DNA of 64,000 nucleotides from Methanobrevibacter sp. TLL-48-HuF1 (GCF_023617305.1 NZ_CP081485.1:1292501-1356500); one strand, 5' to 3'. Counted from the first letter of the stretch, positions 28,217 to 36,595 are shown. Made by a program: numbers and translations. The notes: a model not told the origin generated them from the sequence alone.

Positions 28217-28228
28217 AAAACAATTTTA

Positions 28229-29302
28229 TCATGCCGGACTTTCTTTGAGTTTGACATATTCGTCCATGGATTCTCTGGTGGTTCCAACAACAAGTCTGTA
28301 GGAATCGTTTTTACCTTCACTAATGACTTTTTCGACTTTTCCTTTAGCTATGACATGTTCTTTGTCAATAACTTCGCCGGCATATGTATGGGTAAATGAA
28401 ACAACTTCAGATATTGGCGCTTCAACTCCATCAAGTATTTTTAAGTTTTCAATAGTGTATAATGAAGGATTATCAAATGCACCAAGTGCACTTGCAATAT
28501 CACATTCGATTTGAGCTATTCCTAATGGTTCATAAACAGTATCTCCCCATTTGCCGCTGATTTCATCATAATTTTTAGTGCATAAAATATCAAATAGGGT
28601 TCCGTCTATAGTTCCTCTGTTTCCTTTTCTGTTTTCATACCATTTGAATTCGTCCATAGTCAAACTGGAATCTTTCATACGTTTGTTGTAGACTTTTTCC
28701 CAGAATTCATCTACAATTCCTTTTACAGTGATATCTTTGTCAATTTCATCAATATGGACATTTTTACCTTTATTTTCTCTAAATGCTTTCATAGCTTTTC
28801 TATGATTTTCCAGTCCGAAGATTACAAAGTCAATATCAGAAACATCTTCCTTGTGAAGTCCTGGAAGGATGGATCCGGAAATTCCTAAGTTTTCATAAGG
28901 TATGTCTGCAACATAATGGAAAAAGTCACTTACATCCATTAATTTAGCCATTATTTCAGGATTTTTTAACTCTTCTCCTTTATTGAAAGCATCTCTAAGT
29001 TCAGCTAGTCTTTCTTCAGGTTTAATAATTTTAGCTACTTTGTCTTTAGGAACACCCATCATTTCAACATTTGTCACATCACAGAAGTATAAATAGTCTG
29101 GATGATTTTCTCTTAAGTAACTGTAAGCTTCATCAGATGTAACTTTTCTGTATCTTTTACCTTCTTTTTCCCTGTCTCCATTTGGGTCAGGTATATATCT
29201 TAAAAATGAGATAAATCTATCGTCAGGATGGACATAGTTTGTAGAAGCAAAAAACAGTCCATCAGTTGAATAAATAAAATCTCTTGTTCTAACTTGTTTC
29301 AT
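28229..29302 (-). CDS. Archaeal nucleotidyltransferase-domain protein
   Basis: The 357-residue product has a polymerase-beta-type nucleotidyltransferase motif near its middle: ISGSILPGLHKEDVSDIDFV, with the GS and D-x-D signature. The N-terminal 130 residues contain conserved-looking TSDEAYSYLRENHPDYLYFC, and the C-terminal part is beta-rich. The substrate is unknown; such proteins may modify nucleic acid or small molecules. GGAAGTTA precedes the ATG. It is divergent from the deazaguanine genes. Confidence 0.7.
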   Translation of the reverse strand: MKQVRTRDFIYSTDGLFFASTNYVHPDDRFISFLRYIPDPNGDREKEGKRYRKVTSDEAYSYLRENHPDYLYFCDVTNVEMMGVPKDKVAKIIKPEERLAELRDAFNKGEELKNPEIMAKLMDVSDFFHYVADIPYENLGISGSILPGLHKEDVSDIDFVIFGLENHRKAMKAFRENKGKNVHIDEIDKDITVKGIVDEFWEKVYNKRMKDSSLTMDEFKWYENRKGNRGTIDGTLFDILCTKNYDEISGKWGDTVYEPLGIAQIECDIASALGAFDNPSLYTIENLKILDGVEAPISEVVSFTHTYAGEVIDKEHVIAKGKVEKVISEGKNDSYRLVVGTTRESMDEYVKLKESPA

Positions 29303-29397
29303 AAAAATAACTTCCTTGTTTTATTATTATGAAATTAATGTTAAACTTAATTTTCTATTTAATTTTCACTTCTTATTTTTCAGCACTTCACAATATT

Positions 29398-29407
29398 TTT
29401 ATATAAA
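29398..29407 (+). promoter_or_regulatory. TATA box of the DUF366-queD-queE operon
   Basis: TTTATATAAA is centred 26-27 bases before the ATG at 29429, with no Shine-Dalgarno sequence between. This is the expected picture of a leaderless archaeal transcript. Confidence 0.6.
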
Positions 29408-29428
29408 AATAGTATCTAACATTAAATC

Positions 29429-30022
29429 ATGACTATTATTCACAGACATATTGATGATATTTTCGAGTATGATGGAAGTCAGATTAATCCTTCCTGGGCT
29501 TTTAATGAATTTGGAATTTACGGATCATCTGTTATTACTTGGGTAGGTCCTGTAAATATCACTCCTGATAATTTAAAGGATTTTGCAGATGTTGGACTTG
29601 AAATTAAATCTAATTATATGATTAATTTTATTTGTGAATTTTTTGACTGCCAACCTGCAAACATGAGAATAGCTTACCTTCGCCAAAGACTGCTTGTTAT
29701 GATTTTTAGAGAAGTTCTATTTGAAAAAGGAATTGTTTCTAAAAGGGAAGGTGATGATATCTTTGTGGAAAATAGAAAATTAAGTATTTCGATAGCTAGT
29801 GCATCTTTAAGTTCCATGAAAATACATTTTGCTCTAAATTTAGAGGATAAGGGAACTCCAGATGATGTTGAAACTATTGGTCTTTTCGATATTAAAGATG
29901 AAGCAGGTAATCAGATATTTAACAAAGATAACTTAACTGACTTAGTTAATGATGTTGCCGGCAGATATATTGATGAATTAGAAACAATTGAAAAAGATAT
30001 TAGTAAAACTAACTTATTATAA
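29429..30022 (+). CDS. DUF366-type archaeal protein next to deazaguanine genes
   Basis: The 197-residue soluble protein resembles the archaeal DUF366 family (name from memory). Features are [19 protein letters not shown] near residue 25 and [19 protein letters not shown] in the second half. The function is unknown. It is the first gene of an apparent operon with queD and queE, twelve bases upstream of queD, suggesting a role in 7-deazaguanine or archaeosine biology. Confidence 0.7.
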   Translation: MTIIHRHIDDIFEYDGSQINPSWAFNEFGIYGSSVITWVGPVNITPDNLKDFADVGLEIKSNYMINFICEFFDCQPANMRIAYLRQRLLVMIFREVLFEKGIVSKREGDDIFVENRKLSISIASASLSSMKIHFALNLEDKGTPDDVETIGLFDIKDEAGNQIFNKDNLTDLVNDVAGRYIDELETIEKDISKTNLL

Positions 30023-30034
30023 GATGGTGATTTT

Positions 30035-30556
30035 ATGAAAATTATGATTAATGGTATACAATCTAATTTAAGGTTCTCTTCAGCTCATGTTATTCCAGGT
30101 CATGAATCTTGCGGTTATATCCATGGACATTCTTATTTTGTCGATGTGGAAATTGAAGGGGAACGTGCAGGAGAATTTGAATTTGTAGTGGATTTTAAAG
30201 ATGTTAAATCATATACTAAAGCAATCTGTAATGAATTGGATCACAGATTATTAATTCCTGTTTACAATAATTTAATAGATATTAAAGATTTTGATAAAAA
30301 AACAGATTCCATTTTTGATTTAAAAGAAGAAAAAACAGTTTATTTCAAAATAGCTGGAAAAGGATATTCAATTCCTAGTGAAGATTGTGTTTTCTTACCT
30401 CTTCCTTATTCTTCTGCTGAAGAGTTATCTAAATTCTTTGCTGAAACATTAGCTAAAAAATTAGCTGAAAAATATGATAATCTGGAATATGTTGCAGTTG
30501 GAGTTAATGAGGGAATCGGACAGGGTGCAGTTTATAAAAAAGTGCTTGATGATTAA
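30035..30556 (+). CDS. queD: 6-carboxytetrahydropterin synthase
   Basis: QueD turns dihydroneopterin triphosphate into 6-carboxytetrahydropterin on the way to preQ0 and archaeosine. The 173-residue product shows the zinc His ligands in [11 protein letters not shown] and IHGHSYF, a Cys in ESCGY between them, NELDHRLL and the C-terminal VGVNEG. A poorly conserved middle part of about 40 residues is longer than in bacterial QueD. GGTGAT precedes the ATG, and queE starts two bases after the stop. Confidence 0.9.
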   Translation: MKIMINGIQSNLRFSSAHVIPGHESCGYIHGHSYFVDVEIEGERAGEFEFVVDFKDVKSYTKAICNELDHRLLIPVYNNLIDIKDFDKKTDSIFDLKEEKTVYFKIAGKGYSIPSEDCVFLPLPYSSAEELSKFFAETLAKKLAEKYDNLEYVAVGVNEGIGQGAVYKKVLDD

Positions 30557-30558
30557 TT

Positions 30559-31263
30559 ATGAAAGCTCCAATAATTGAAATTTTTTCAAGTTTTCAAGGG
30601 GAAGGCCTTTTCATAGGTCAAAGACAGATTTTTGTTAGATTTGCAGGTTGTAACTTAAATTGCAACTATTGTGATACTAATGACAGTAAATCTGAAAAAT
30701 CAGGAAAATTAATGACAGTTGAAGAAGTTTTAGCAGCTATTGAAAATATCAGAACTCCTGACTGCCATGTAATTTCTTTTACTGGTGGTGAACCTAGTTT
30801 ATATCCTGAATTTATTAATGAAATTGCTAGCAGGACTGATTTGAAAATTCTTCTGGAAACAAACGGTACTTTACCTGAAAAAATTAATTCTATTGAAAAA
30901 TTAGACATTGTATCATTAGATATTAAATTACCTGAACATTTTAACAATGATTTTGATAAAGATATTTTTATCAACGAAATCAAATCAGTAAATTTATTAA
31001 TGGCAAAGTCTATAATGTTATATTGTAAAGTAGTTGTATTGCCTTCAACAAAAACAAAATTAATTCAAGAGGTAATGGAAAAATTATCTAATAATATTTC
31101 AAGCAAAAACAATCTTCAAATAATTATCCAGCCATCCAGTCCTTTAGATGATTGGGGTAATTCTAATTCTAATTCTAAATTATTTGAATTTTCAGAAATT
31201 GTTGGGCAATATTTTGAAGTATCCACCATTCCACAAGTACACAAGATATTGAATATTGAGTGA
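30559..31263 (+). CDS. queE: 7-carboxy-7-deazaguanine synthase (radical SAM)
   Basis: QueE contracts carboxytetrahydropterin to 7-carboxy-7-deazaguanine by radical chemistry. The 234-residue product carries EIFSSFQGEGLFIGQRQIFV and the radical-SAM cluster CNLNCNYCDT (Cx3Cx2C), then SFTGGEPSLYPE for SAM binding and KILLETNGTLP. It is the last gene of the DUF366-queD-queE operon. A queC homologue is not in this window. Confidence 0.94.
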   Translation: MKAPIIEIFSSFQGEGLFIGQRQIFVRFAGCNLNCNYCDTNDSKSEKSGKLMTVEEVLAAIENIRTPDCHVISFTGGEPSLYPEFINEIASRTDLKILLETNGTLPEKINSIEKLDIVSLDIKLPEHFNNDFDKDIFINEIKSVNLLMAKSIMLYCKVVVLPSTKTKLIQEVMEKLSNNISSKNNLQIIIQPSSPLDDWGNSNSNSKLFEFSEIVGQYFEVSTIPQVHKILNIE

Positions 31264-31346
31264 ATGTGGAAATATTTTTTGTTTTGAATTTTTATTGAAT
31301 TGTTTTTTGTTAGGCGTACACTTAGAACTACTAGAGGTGTGATAAA

Positions 31347-32285
31347 ATGAAAGATAAATCATCCATTTTAAGAAAATCTATAAAGATGGGCTCAGTCGAG
31401 CATGAAACAAAAGTTTCTAATAAAGAAGGAGAAATCATGGCTATTGCAACCAAAGACGTGATTTCTATACCTCCAACTAAAAGTATCAAAGATACTGCTA
31501 AAGTAATGATGGAACATGAGTTTAGGAGGTTACCAATAGCTGATCCGGGTTCTGGTAAGGTTTTAGGTATTGTTACAGTAATGGATATTTTGGATTTCTT
31601 TGGTGGAGGAAAGAAATTTAACATTATTGAGAAAAAATACGAAGACAACTTTTTAGCAGCTATTAATGAACCTATTAGAGAAATTATGACTCGTGATGTA
31701 ATTTGCCTTTCTAATAAATCTTCTATTAAGGATACTATTGAAACAATGTTATCTAATCAAATTGGTGCTATTCCTCTTGTAGATGCTGATGATAAACTTG
31801 CAGGTATTGTAACTGAAAGGGATATTGCATTATCATTAGCTGGTGTATTAACTGAAGATGTTGCACAAGATTACATGTCTACTAAAGTATTTACAACCAC
31901 TCCTGGAACTCCAATTGAAAGTGCTTGTAAGATAATGGTTAGAAACGGATTAAGAAGAATACCTATTGTTGGAGGTGAAGCTGACATATCTAATGCAAGT
32001 AAAAAATTATTAGGTATAGTAACTTCTACTGATATTATTAGGTATCTCAATGCAAAAGAATTATTTGATAACTTAAATTCTAATGCTGCTTCAGAAGTAT
32101 TGAAAAACATAGTTTCTAATATTATGGCAGAAGATCCAATTACTGTATCTCAAACAGAAAGAATTGGAGATATTTGTGCATTATTTGCTGAGAAAAATAT
32201 TGGTGGTGTACCTGTAACTAAAGATGATGAAATTATAGGTATCATTACTGAAAAAGATATATTAAATGCAATTAAAACATTATAA
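31347..32285 (+). CDS. Four-CBS-domain protein, first copy
   Basis: The 312-residue soluble protein consists of four CBS domains after a short polar N-terminus. Typical segments are RRLPIADPGSGKVLGIVTVMDI, QIGAIPLVDADDKLAGIVTER, LRRIPIVGG with GIVTSTDIIRYL, and IGGVPVTKDDEIIGIITEKDI. CBS pairs bind adenosine nucleotides or SAM and usually regulate another protein; the partner is not apparent. GAGGTGTGAT precedes the ATG. A ten-pair terminator follows. A similar gene lies 82 bases downstream. Confidence 0.88.
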   Translation: MKDKSSILRKSIKMGSVEHETKVSNKEGEIMAIATKDVISIPPTKSIKDTAKVMMEHEFRRLPIADPGSGKVLGIVTVMDILDFFGGGKKFNIIEKKYEDNFLAAINEPIREIMTRDVICLSNKSSIKDTIETMLSNQIGAIPLVDADDKLAGIVTERDIALSLAGVLTEDVAQDYMSTKVFTTTPGTPIESACKIMVRNGLRRIPIVGGEADISNASKKLLGIVTSTDIIRYLNAKELFDNLNSNAASEVLKNIVSNIMAEDPITVSQTERIGDICALFAEKNIGGVPVTKDDEIIGIITEKDILNAIKTL

Positions 32286-32291
32286 ACTTTA

Positions 32292-32326
32292 AAAAATAGG
32301 AGTATTTTCCTTTTATTCCTATTTTT
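32292..32326 (+). terminator. Terminator after the first CBS gene
   Basis: AAAAATAGGA (32292-32301) pairs with TCCTATTTTT (32317-32326), ten perfect pairs; the right arm supplies the T run. Confidence 0.65.
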
Positions 32327-32367
32327 CGATGATGTAATTTATTCGTAACTGAAAAGGAGATGATAAT

Positions 32368-33186
32368 ATGCAAATAAAAAACTTGATGTCTGAAGATTTA
32401 ATCACTGTTGATAAGGATCAAAAACTTTCTGATGGTTTAAAATTATTGGCTAAAAATGATATTTCACGTTTGCCGGTAATTAATACCAATAAAGACCATC
32501 AAAGAGAATTGGTGGGAATTATTTCAGAAAGAGATGTAGCTGATAAATTAGGTTCTTCAAGATATGAAAATATGCCTGCATCAAGACTTCATATTTCATC
32601 TGTTATGGTTAAAGATGTAATCTCTGTTGTTGAAACAATGGATTTGGCAGATGTTGCAAATTTAATGCTGGAAAATGGTATTGGTTCTGTACCTATAGTA
32701 TCTGATGATGATATGATGGTTGGAATAGTTTCAAAAGCTGATTTTGTAACTCTTGCAGTTGGCAGGGCATTTGATAAAATAACTGTTAAGGAAGTTATGT
32801 CTGATAGTATTAAAGCAGTATCTTCACAGGAAAGGTTAGTTCATGCAAGAAGAATCATGATTGATTCCCGTGTAGGCAGATTGCCTGTTATTGATGGAGA
32901 TGAGCTTGTTGGTATGATGACTTCAAAAGATGTTATGAAAGCATTTATCAATTTCAGAAAAAATGTTCCTGAAAAATATCAGAAAACTCAAATTAAAGAA
33001 ATTTTAGTTGAAGAAGTCATGTCTGATAATCCGTTGTCTATTTCAAAAGATGCATCTATTTCCGAAGTGGCTAACACAATGATGGATACTGGTTATAATG
33101 GATTACCTGTTGTTGAAGACGATAATGTAATTGGTATTATAACCCAAACAGATATTTTAAGACTTATAGCTAAATTGGAGTCTTAA
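32368..33186 (+). CDS. Four-CBS-domain protein, second copy
   Basis: The 272-residue protein is built of four CBS domains and little else: LMSEDLITVDKDQKLSDGL, then units ending ELVGIISERDVADKL, MMVGIVSKADFVTL, ELVGMMTSKDVMKAF and NVIGIITQTDILRL. It is related to the preceding gene but clearly diverged. A sensory role through adenine-nucleotide binding is the usual inference. AAAGGAGATGAT precedes the ATG, and it ends in a strong terminator. Confidence 0.88.
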   Translation: MQIKNLMSEDLITVDKDQKLSDGLKLLAKNDISRLPVINTNKDHQRELVGIISERDVADKLGSSRYENMPASRLHISSVMVKDVISVVETMDLADVANLMLENGIGSVPIVSDDDMMVGIVSKADFVTLAVGRAFDKITVKEVMSDSIKAVSSQERLVHARRIMIDSRVGRLPVIDGDELVGMMTSKDVMKAFINFRKNVPEKYQKTQIKEILVEEVMSDNPLSISKDASISEVANTMMDTGYNGLPVVEDDNVIGIITQTDILRLIAKLES

Positions 33187-33196
33187 TTCAAAATTT

Positions 33197-33218
33197 AATA
33201 GCTAATATTTTAGCTATT
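33197..33218 (+). terminator. Terminator after the second CBS gene
   Basis: AATAGCTAA, a four-base loop and TTAGCTATT form nine perfect pairs followed by a long T-rich run. The stem is identical to the terminator at 28193-28216. Confidence 0.8.
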
Positions 33219-33280
33219 TTTTCTTTTTTTATTTTTCACAATAAACTTTTTAACTGTTAAATAATATAACACAAAGTATT

Positions 33281-34087
33281 ATGTGTATTAATATTTCATT
33301 TTTAGGTCCAAAAGGAACTTTTACTCATGAAGCGGCCCACATGCTTGGGAAAAATTTAGTTCCGTACTGCACTATTCCTGCAGTGATGGAAAGTGTTTCA
33401 GGGGGGGAGTGTCAGTTTGGAGTGGTACCAATTGAAAACTCTATTGAAGGTCCTGTGGGACTTACTTTAGATTCTCTAGCTCATAAATTTGATTTAAAAA
33501 TATTTAAAGAAATAGTAATTCCAATTAATCAAAATTTAATTGTTAATCCTGAAACGACTATGGATGATATAACTGATGTATACTCTCATTCTCAAGCAAT
33601 AGCTCAATGTCAGGAGTTTATTCAGAGTAATAAAATAAGTCCTCATTATGCTGTAAGTACGGCAAGTGCAGCTAAAAGTATTTTGGGAGATAAAACAAAA
33701 GCAGCTATTGGAAATTCTAAAGCTGCTGAGATTTATGATTTGGTAATCCTTAAACCAAATATTCAGGATATTGATAATAATGAAACACGTTTTGTTGTTT
33801 TATCGAAAAATGATCATGAACCTACTGATAGAGATAAAACTTCAATAATATTTTCTATTTATGAAGATAAACCAGGAATGCTTTATAAGATATTGGGAGT
33901 TTTTGAAAAAGAACATGTTAACTTAACAAAAATTGAATCAAGACCCTCTAAAAAAGGTTTAGGCAAATATTTATTCTTTGTTGATTTTTATGGTCATAGA
34001 ACTGATAAAACAGTTCAGAATATTTTAAATGAACTGGGTGGGCTTACTTACTTTTTAAAAGTTTTAGGTTCTTATCCGGAGTTTTAG
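33281..34087 (+). CDS. pheA: Prephenate dehydratase
   Basis: PheA converts prephenate to phenylpyruvate in phenylalanine synthesis. The 268-residue product begins ISFLGPKGTFTHEAA and has GVVPIENSIEGPVG, the catalytic Thr in NETRFVVLSK and a C-terminal ACT domain (FSIYEDKPGMLYKILGVFE, then LTKIESRPSKKGLGKYLFFV) for feedback control by phenylalanine. There is no chorismate mutase domain. No Shine-Dalgarno sequence is present and TTAAATAATATA lies 15-26 bases upstream, so the transcript is probably leaderless. Confidence 0.95.
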   Translation: MCINISFLGPKGTFTHEAAHMLGKNLVPYCTIPAVMESVSGGECQFGVVPIENSIEGPVGLTLDSLAHKFDLKIFKEIVIPINQNLIVNPETTMDDITDVYSHSQAIAQCQEFIQSNKISPHYAVSTASAAKSILGDKTKAAIGNSKAAEIYDLVILKPNIQDIDNNETRFVVLSKNDHEPTDRDKTSIIFSIYEDKPGMLYKILGVFEKEHVNLTKIESRPSKKGLGKYLFFVDFYGHRTDKTVQNILNELGGLTYFLKVLGSYPEF

Positions 34088-34149
34088 AAAAAACTTTAAA
34101 TTAGTGATTTAATAAAATAGTATTATGATAAAATTCATGGATGGTATAC

Positions 34150-34821
34150 ATGCCAAATGATAAAGAGAAACTTCTAAGAGTTATGCGTAGTTTGGATGCA
34201 GACTATGCTCATGGTAAGATTTCTGAAGAAAAATACAGATATTTTCGCTCTAAATATGAAGATAAACTCAATACATTAGATGCTCGTGATGCTACTAATA
34301 GAATTAGGTCTATGCAGGGTAAACCATCTGGTAAAAGAAAAACTAACCCTAAACCTCCTAAGCTTAATAGAAAGAAAAAAGAGGAGCAAGATTTGGTTCA
34401 AAAATATATTATTAATCCAAAAAAAGGTGATAAATCTTTAAATAAAGAGAAAAAACAACCTATGGATAATAGTACTTTTAGATTAGTTGCAGTTTTAGTT
34501 TTAGTAATTGGATTTACTGCAGGCATCGGTTACGGAGTTTTAACTTTTGACTTTGGAAATATTTCAGTAACTGATGCACAAGCTATTGTTGAGGATACAG
34601 CATTTCCTGAAGTTGAGGAAGTTAAAGTAAATGATACGAGTAATGATTCTGTTCAAGTTGGAGATACTTACACTTCAGATAATTCATATGATAGTGGAGA
34701 TACATACTCTAGTCAAGGTTCTGAAAATTATGATTCTGGGTGGAGTGAGGATTCTGGGTCAGGAAGTGGTTCTGACACAGGAAGTTATGAATCTTCAGGT
34801 GCTGGATCTGAAGGTGGATAG
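34150..34821 (+). CDS. Single-pass membrane protein with acidic Ser/Gly tail
   Basis: The 223-residue product has a charged N-terminal domain containing DYAHGKISEEKYRYFRSKYE, which resembles the short oligomerisation (SHOCT-like) helices of many small membrane proteins. A Lys-rich linker follows, then one membrane helix (about residues 108-130) and an outside tail of some 80 residues rich in Ser, Gly, Asp and Tyr. The function is unknown. I place the start at 34150, using GGATGGT just upstream, rather than at the ATG at 34141. A second membrane-anchored gene follows 20 bases later. Confidence 0.7.
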   Translation: MPNDKEKLLRVMRSLDADYAHGKISEEKYRYFRSKYEDKLNTLDARDATNRIRSMQGKPSGKRKTNPKPPKLNRKKKEEQDLVQKYIINPKKGDKSLNKEKKQPMDNSTFRLVAVLVLVIGFTAGIGYGVLTFDFGNISVTDAQAIVEDTAFPEVEEVKVNDTSNDSVQVGDTYTSDNSYDSGDTYSSQGSENYDSGWSEDSGSGSGSDTGSYESSGAGSEGG

Positions 34822-34841
34822 AAGTTAATTATGGTGAATTT

Positions 34842-35411
34842 ATGAAGAAAAATATTATATGTGGAGTTATAATAATTGTAGCAATTATTTGTGTGTTTGG
34901 ATACTTGATTATGAATAATGTATCTACTTCTGACATTACTGGAGGTAGTGGTGATAACACTACCAAAATGTTAAGTTCTTCCAAAGGAGGGGTTATGGTT
35001 CAATATCCTTCTGACTGGGTACTTTCTGAATCGACTTCAAATGATTCTGTAATTGCTCTTGCAAAATCCGACTCTATAGATTCATCTAAAGTAGGGCAAG
35101 TTACCATCAATGTTGAAAAACAGCCTATTGAGGGAAGTTTTGATTCATTTATAAATCAAACTTACACTGCAATGCAGCATGATTCCTCTTTTAATTTGAC
35201 ATCTTCTGGTCAGGTTTTAATTGGAGATAAGAATGCTACTGAATATGTTTATACATCTAATATTAATGGAGTAGTTAAAGAACACAAAGCTCTATGGTTT
35301 GATAAGGGCGACCAAGCTTATGTTGTATTGTATAGTGCACCAATTGATAAATTTGATGAAAATCTAAATTCATTTAATTATATTTTAGAAAATATGCAAA
35401 TTGGTGCATAA
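34842..35411 (+). CDS. PsbP-like membrane-anchored protein
   Basis: The 189-residue product has an N-terminal membrane segment (about residues 4-25). The extracellular domain starts GGVMVQYPSDWVLSESTSND and continues with LIGDKNATEYVYTS and KALWFDKGDQAYVVLYSAP. This order matches the PsbP-related/DUF1795-like fold found in methanogen lipoprotein-like proteins. The function is unknown. Close spacing suggests co-transcription with the preceding membrane protein, and the coaC gene follows after 29 bases. Confidence 0.72.
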   Translation: MKKNIICGVIIIVAIICVFGYLIMNNVSTSDITGGSGDNTTKMLSSSKGGVMVQYPSDWVLSESTSNDSVIALAKSDSIDSSKVGQVTINVEKQPIEGSFDSFINQTYTAMQHDSSFNLTSSGQVLIGDKNATEYVYTSNINGVVKEHKALWFDKGDQAYVVLYSAPIDKFDENLNSFNYILENMQIGA

Positions 35412-35440
35412 TTCTTTTTATTTTTTTAGAGGTATTTTTT

Positions 35441-35947
35441 ATGATTATATTATGTGTTACGGGTAGTATTGCAGCTACTGAATCTATTAAATTAGCTAGA
35501 GAACTTAAAAGAAATGATGTGGAAGTTAAATGTTTTATGAGCGAAGCTGCTTGTGACATTATAACTCCAAATGCTATGGAATTTGCAACGGGTAATGAAG
35601 TAGTGACTGAGTTGACTGGTAAGATTGAGCATGTTAAATATTCTCAAGAGGATTTGATATTAGTTGCTCCAGCTACTGCAAATACTATAAGCAAATTTGC
35701 ATATAAGATAGCTGATAATCCAATTTCTACACTTTTGATTACTGCATATGGGCATGACACTCCAATTTTGTTTGTTCCGTCAATGCATGATTCAATGTTT
35801 AAGGCTATTAAAGGCAGCATTGATAAAATTAAAAAAGAGGGCTCTGCTTCATTTATCAAACCTAAAATGGATGAAGGTAAAGCAAAATTCCCAGATAAAG
35901 AAGATATAGTTTTAGAAGCATTAAGAACAATTAATTTAAATAAATGA
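35441..35947 (+). CDS. coaC: Phosphopantothenoylcysteine decarboxylase (CoaC part of a split CoaBC)
   Basis: CoaC decarboxylates phosphopantothenoylcysteine in coenzyme A synthesis. The 168-residue product matches the flavoprotein half of archaeal CoaBC: LCVTGSIAATESIKLARELK, LVAPATANTISKFAYKIADN and LFVPSMHDSMF. It ends at a TGA exactly where the linker to the CoaB half should be. The CoaB sequence continues in the same reading frame right after that stop. The protein is normal for a stand-alone CoaC, so the pair is probably functional as two polypeptides. Confidence 0.85.
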   Translation: MIILCVTGSIAATESIKLARELKRNDVEVKCFMSEAACDIITPNAMEFATGNEVVTELTGKIEHVKYSQEDLILVAPATANTISKFAYKIADNPISTLLITAYGHDTPILFVPSMHDSMFKAIKGSIDKIKKEGSASFIKPKMDEGKAKFPDKEDIVLEALRTINLNK

Positions 35948-35959
35948 GGTGGTTTTATC
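35946..35959 (+). promoter_or_regulatory. coaB: Shine-Dalgarno sequence followed by ATC
   Basis: GAGGTG, five bases and ATC mirror the ribosome-binding sites of neighbours such as queD (GGTGATTTTATG). It overlaps the coaC stop codon, which would favour coupled translation. Confidence 0.6.
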
Positions 35960-36595
35960 CACGAAAAAGTTTTAATAAGTATGGGTGGAACTTATGAACC
36001 GATTGATCCAATAAGAGGAATAACTAACAAGTCCTCTGGAAAAATGGGTTTGGAATTAGCTAAACAGGCTTATATTCGTGGATTTGATGTTACATTAATT
36101 GTAGCTAATGTTAGTGTAAAAATTCCTTCTGTATTTGATGTTATTAAAGTTGAAACAGCTGGAGAAATGAATGATGTGATTAAAGAATTAATTCCTACAC
36201 AGGATATTTTTATTTCAACAGCTGCTGTTTCTGATTTTAAATTTGAAGATAAGGAAATTCATAAAATAGATTCTTCAAAAGCATTGTCTATAAATTTAAA
36301 GCCAACTATTAAAATCATTCGCCAAATTAAAGAACTGAATCCCAATATCTTTTTAGTTGGATTTAAGGCCGAAGTTAATATTTCTAAGAAAGATATAATA
36401 GCCAGTGCAAAGCAGCAAATTAAAGATGCCGGAACTGATTTGGTAATAGCCAATGATGTTAGTGACGAGAACTGTCATTTCGGTTCAGACAATAATAAGG
36501 TGTGGATTGTAGATGATGATATTGTAAGTGTTCCGCTATCTTCAAAAAAAGAAGTAGCCAATATAATCTTTGATGTTATTTTGGAAAAATTTTAG
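35957..36595 (+). CDS. coaB: Phosphopantothenate-cysteine ligase (CoaB part of a split CoaBC), apparent ATC start
   Basis: CoaB joins cysteine to phosphopantothenate. The product carries KVLISMGGTYEPIDPIRGI, TNKSSGKMGLELAKQ, STAAVSDFKFE and LVGFKAEV, all typical of CoaB. The first in-frame ATG (35981) would begin at the second Met of that motif, deleting the first beta strand, and has no ribosome-binding site. GAGGTG at 35946-35951 is correctly placed for a start at 35957, where the codon is ATC, which would give a 212-residue protein. Either ATC is used as a start, or ATG was changed to ATC by mutation or sequencing error, or the TGA is read through. Confidence 0.72.
   Translation: MHEKVLISMGGTYEPIDPIRGITNKSSGKMGLELAKQAYIRGFDVTLIVANVSVKIPSVFDVIKVETAGEMNDVIKELIPTQDIFISTAAVSDFKFEDKEIHKIDSSKALSINLKPTIKIIRQIKELNPNIFLVGFKAEVNISKKDIIASAKQQIKDAGTDLVIANDVSDENCHFGSDNNKVWIVDDDIVSVPLSSKKEVANIIFDVILEKF

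Noticed and set aside
27295-28228. CRISPR array expected near the Cas4-like gene
   Set aside because: No direct repeats with regular spacing are present on either side of the gene or in the rest of the window.
35441-36595. coaBC as a pseudogene
   Set aside because: Both halves are intact with all motifs, the break is exactly at the domain linker, and a ribosome-binding site lies at the junction. A split gene pair is more likely.
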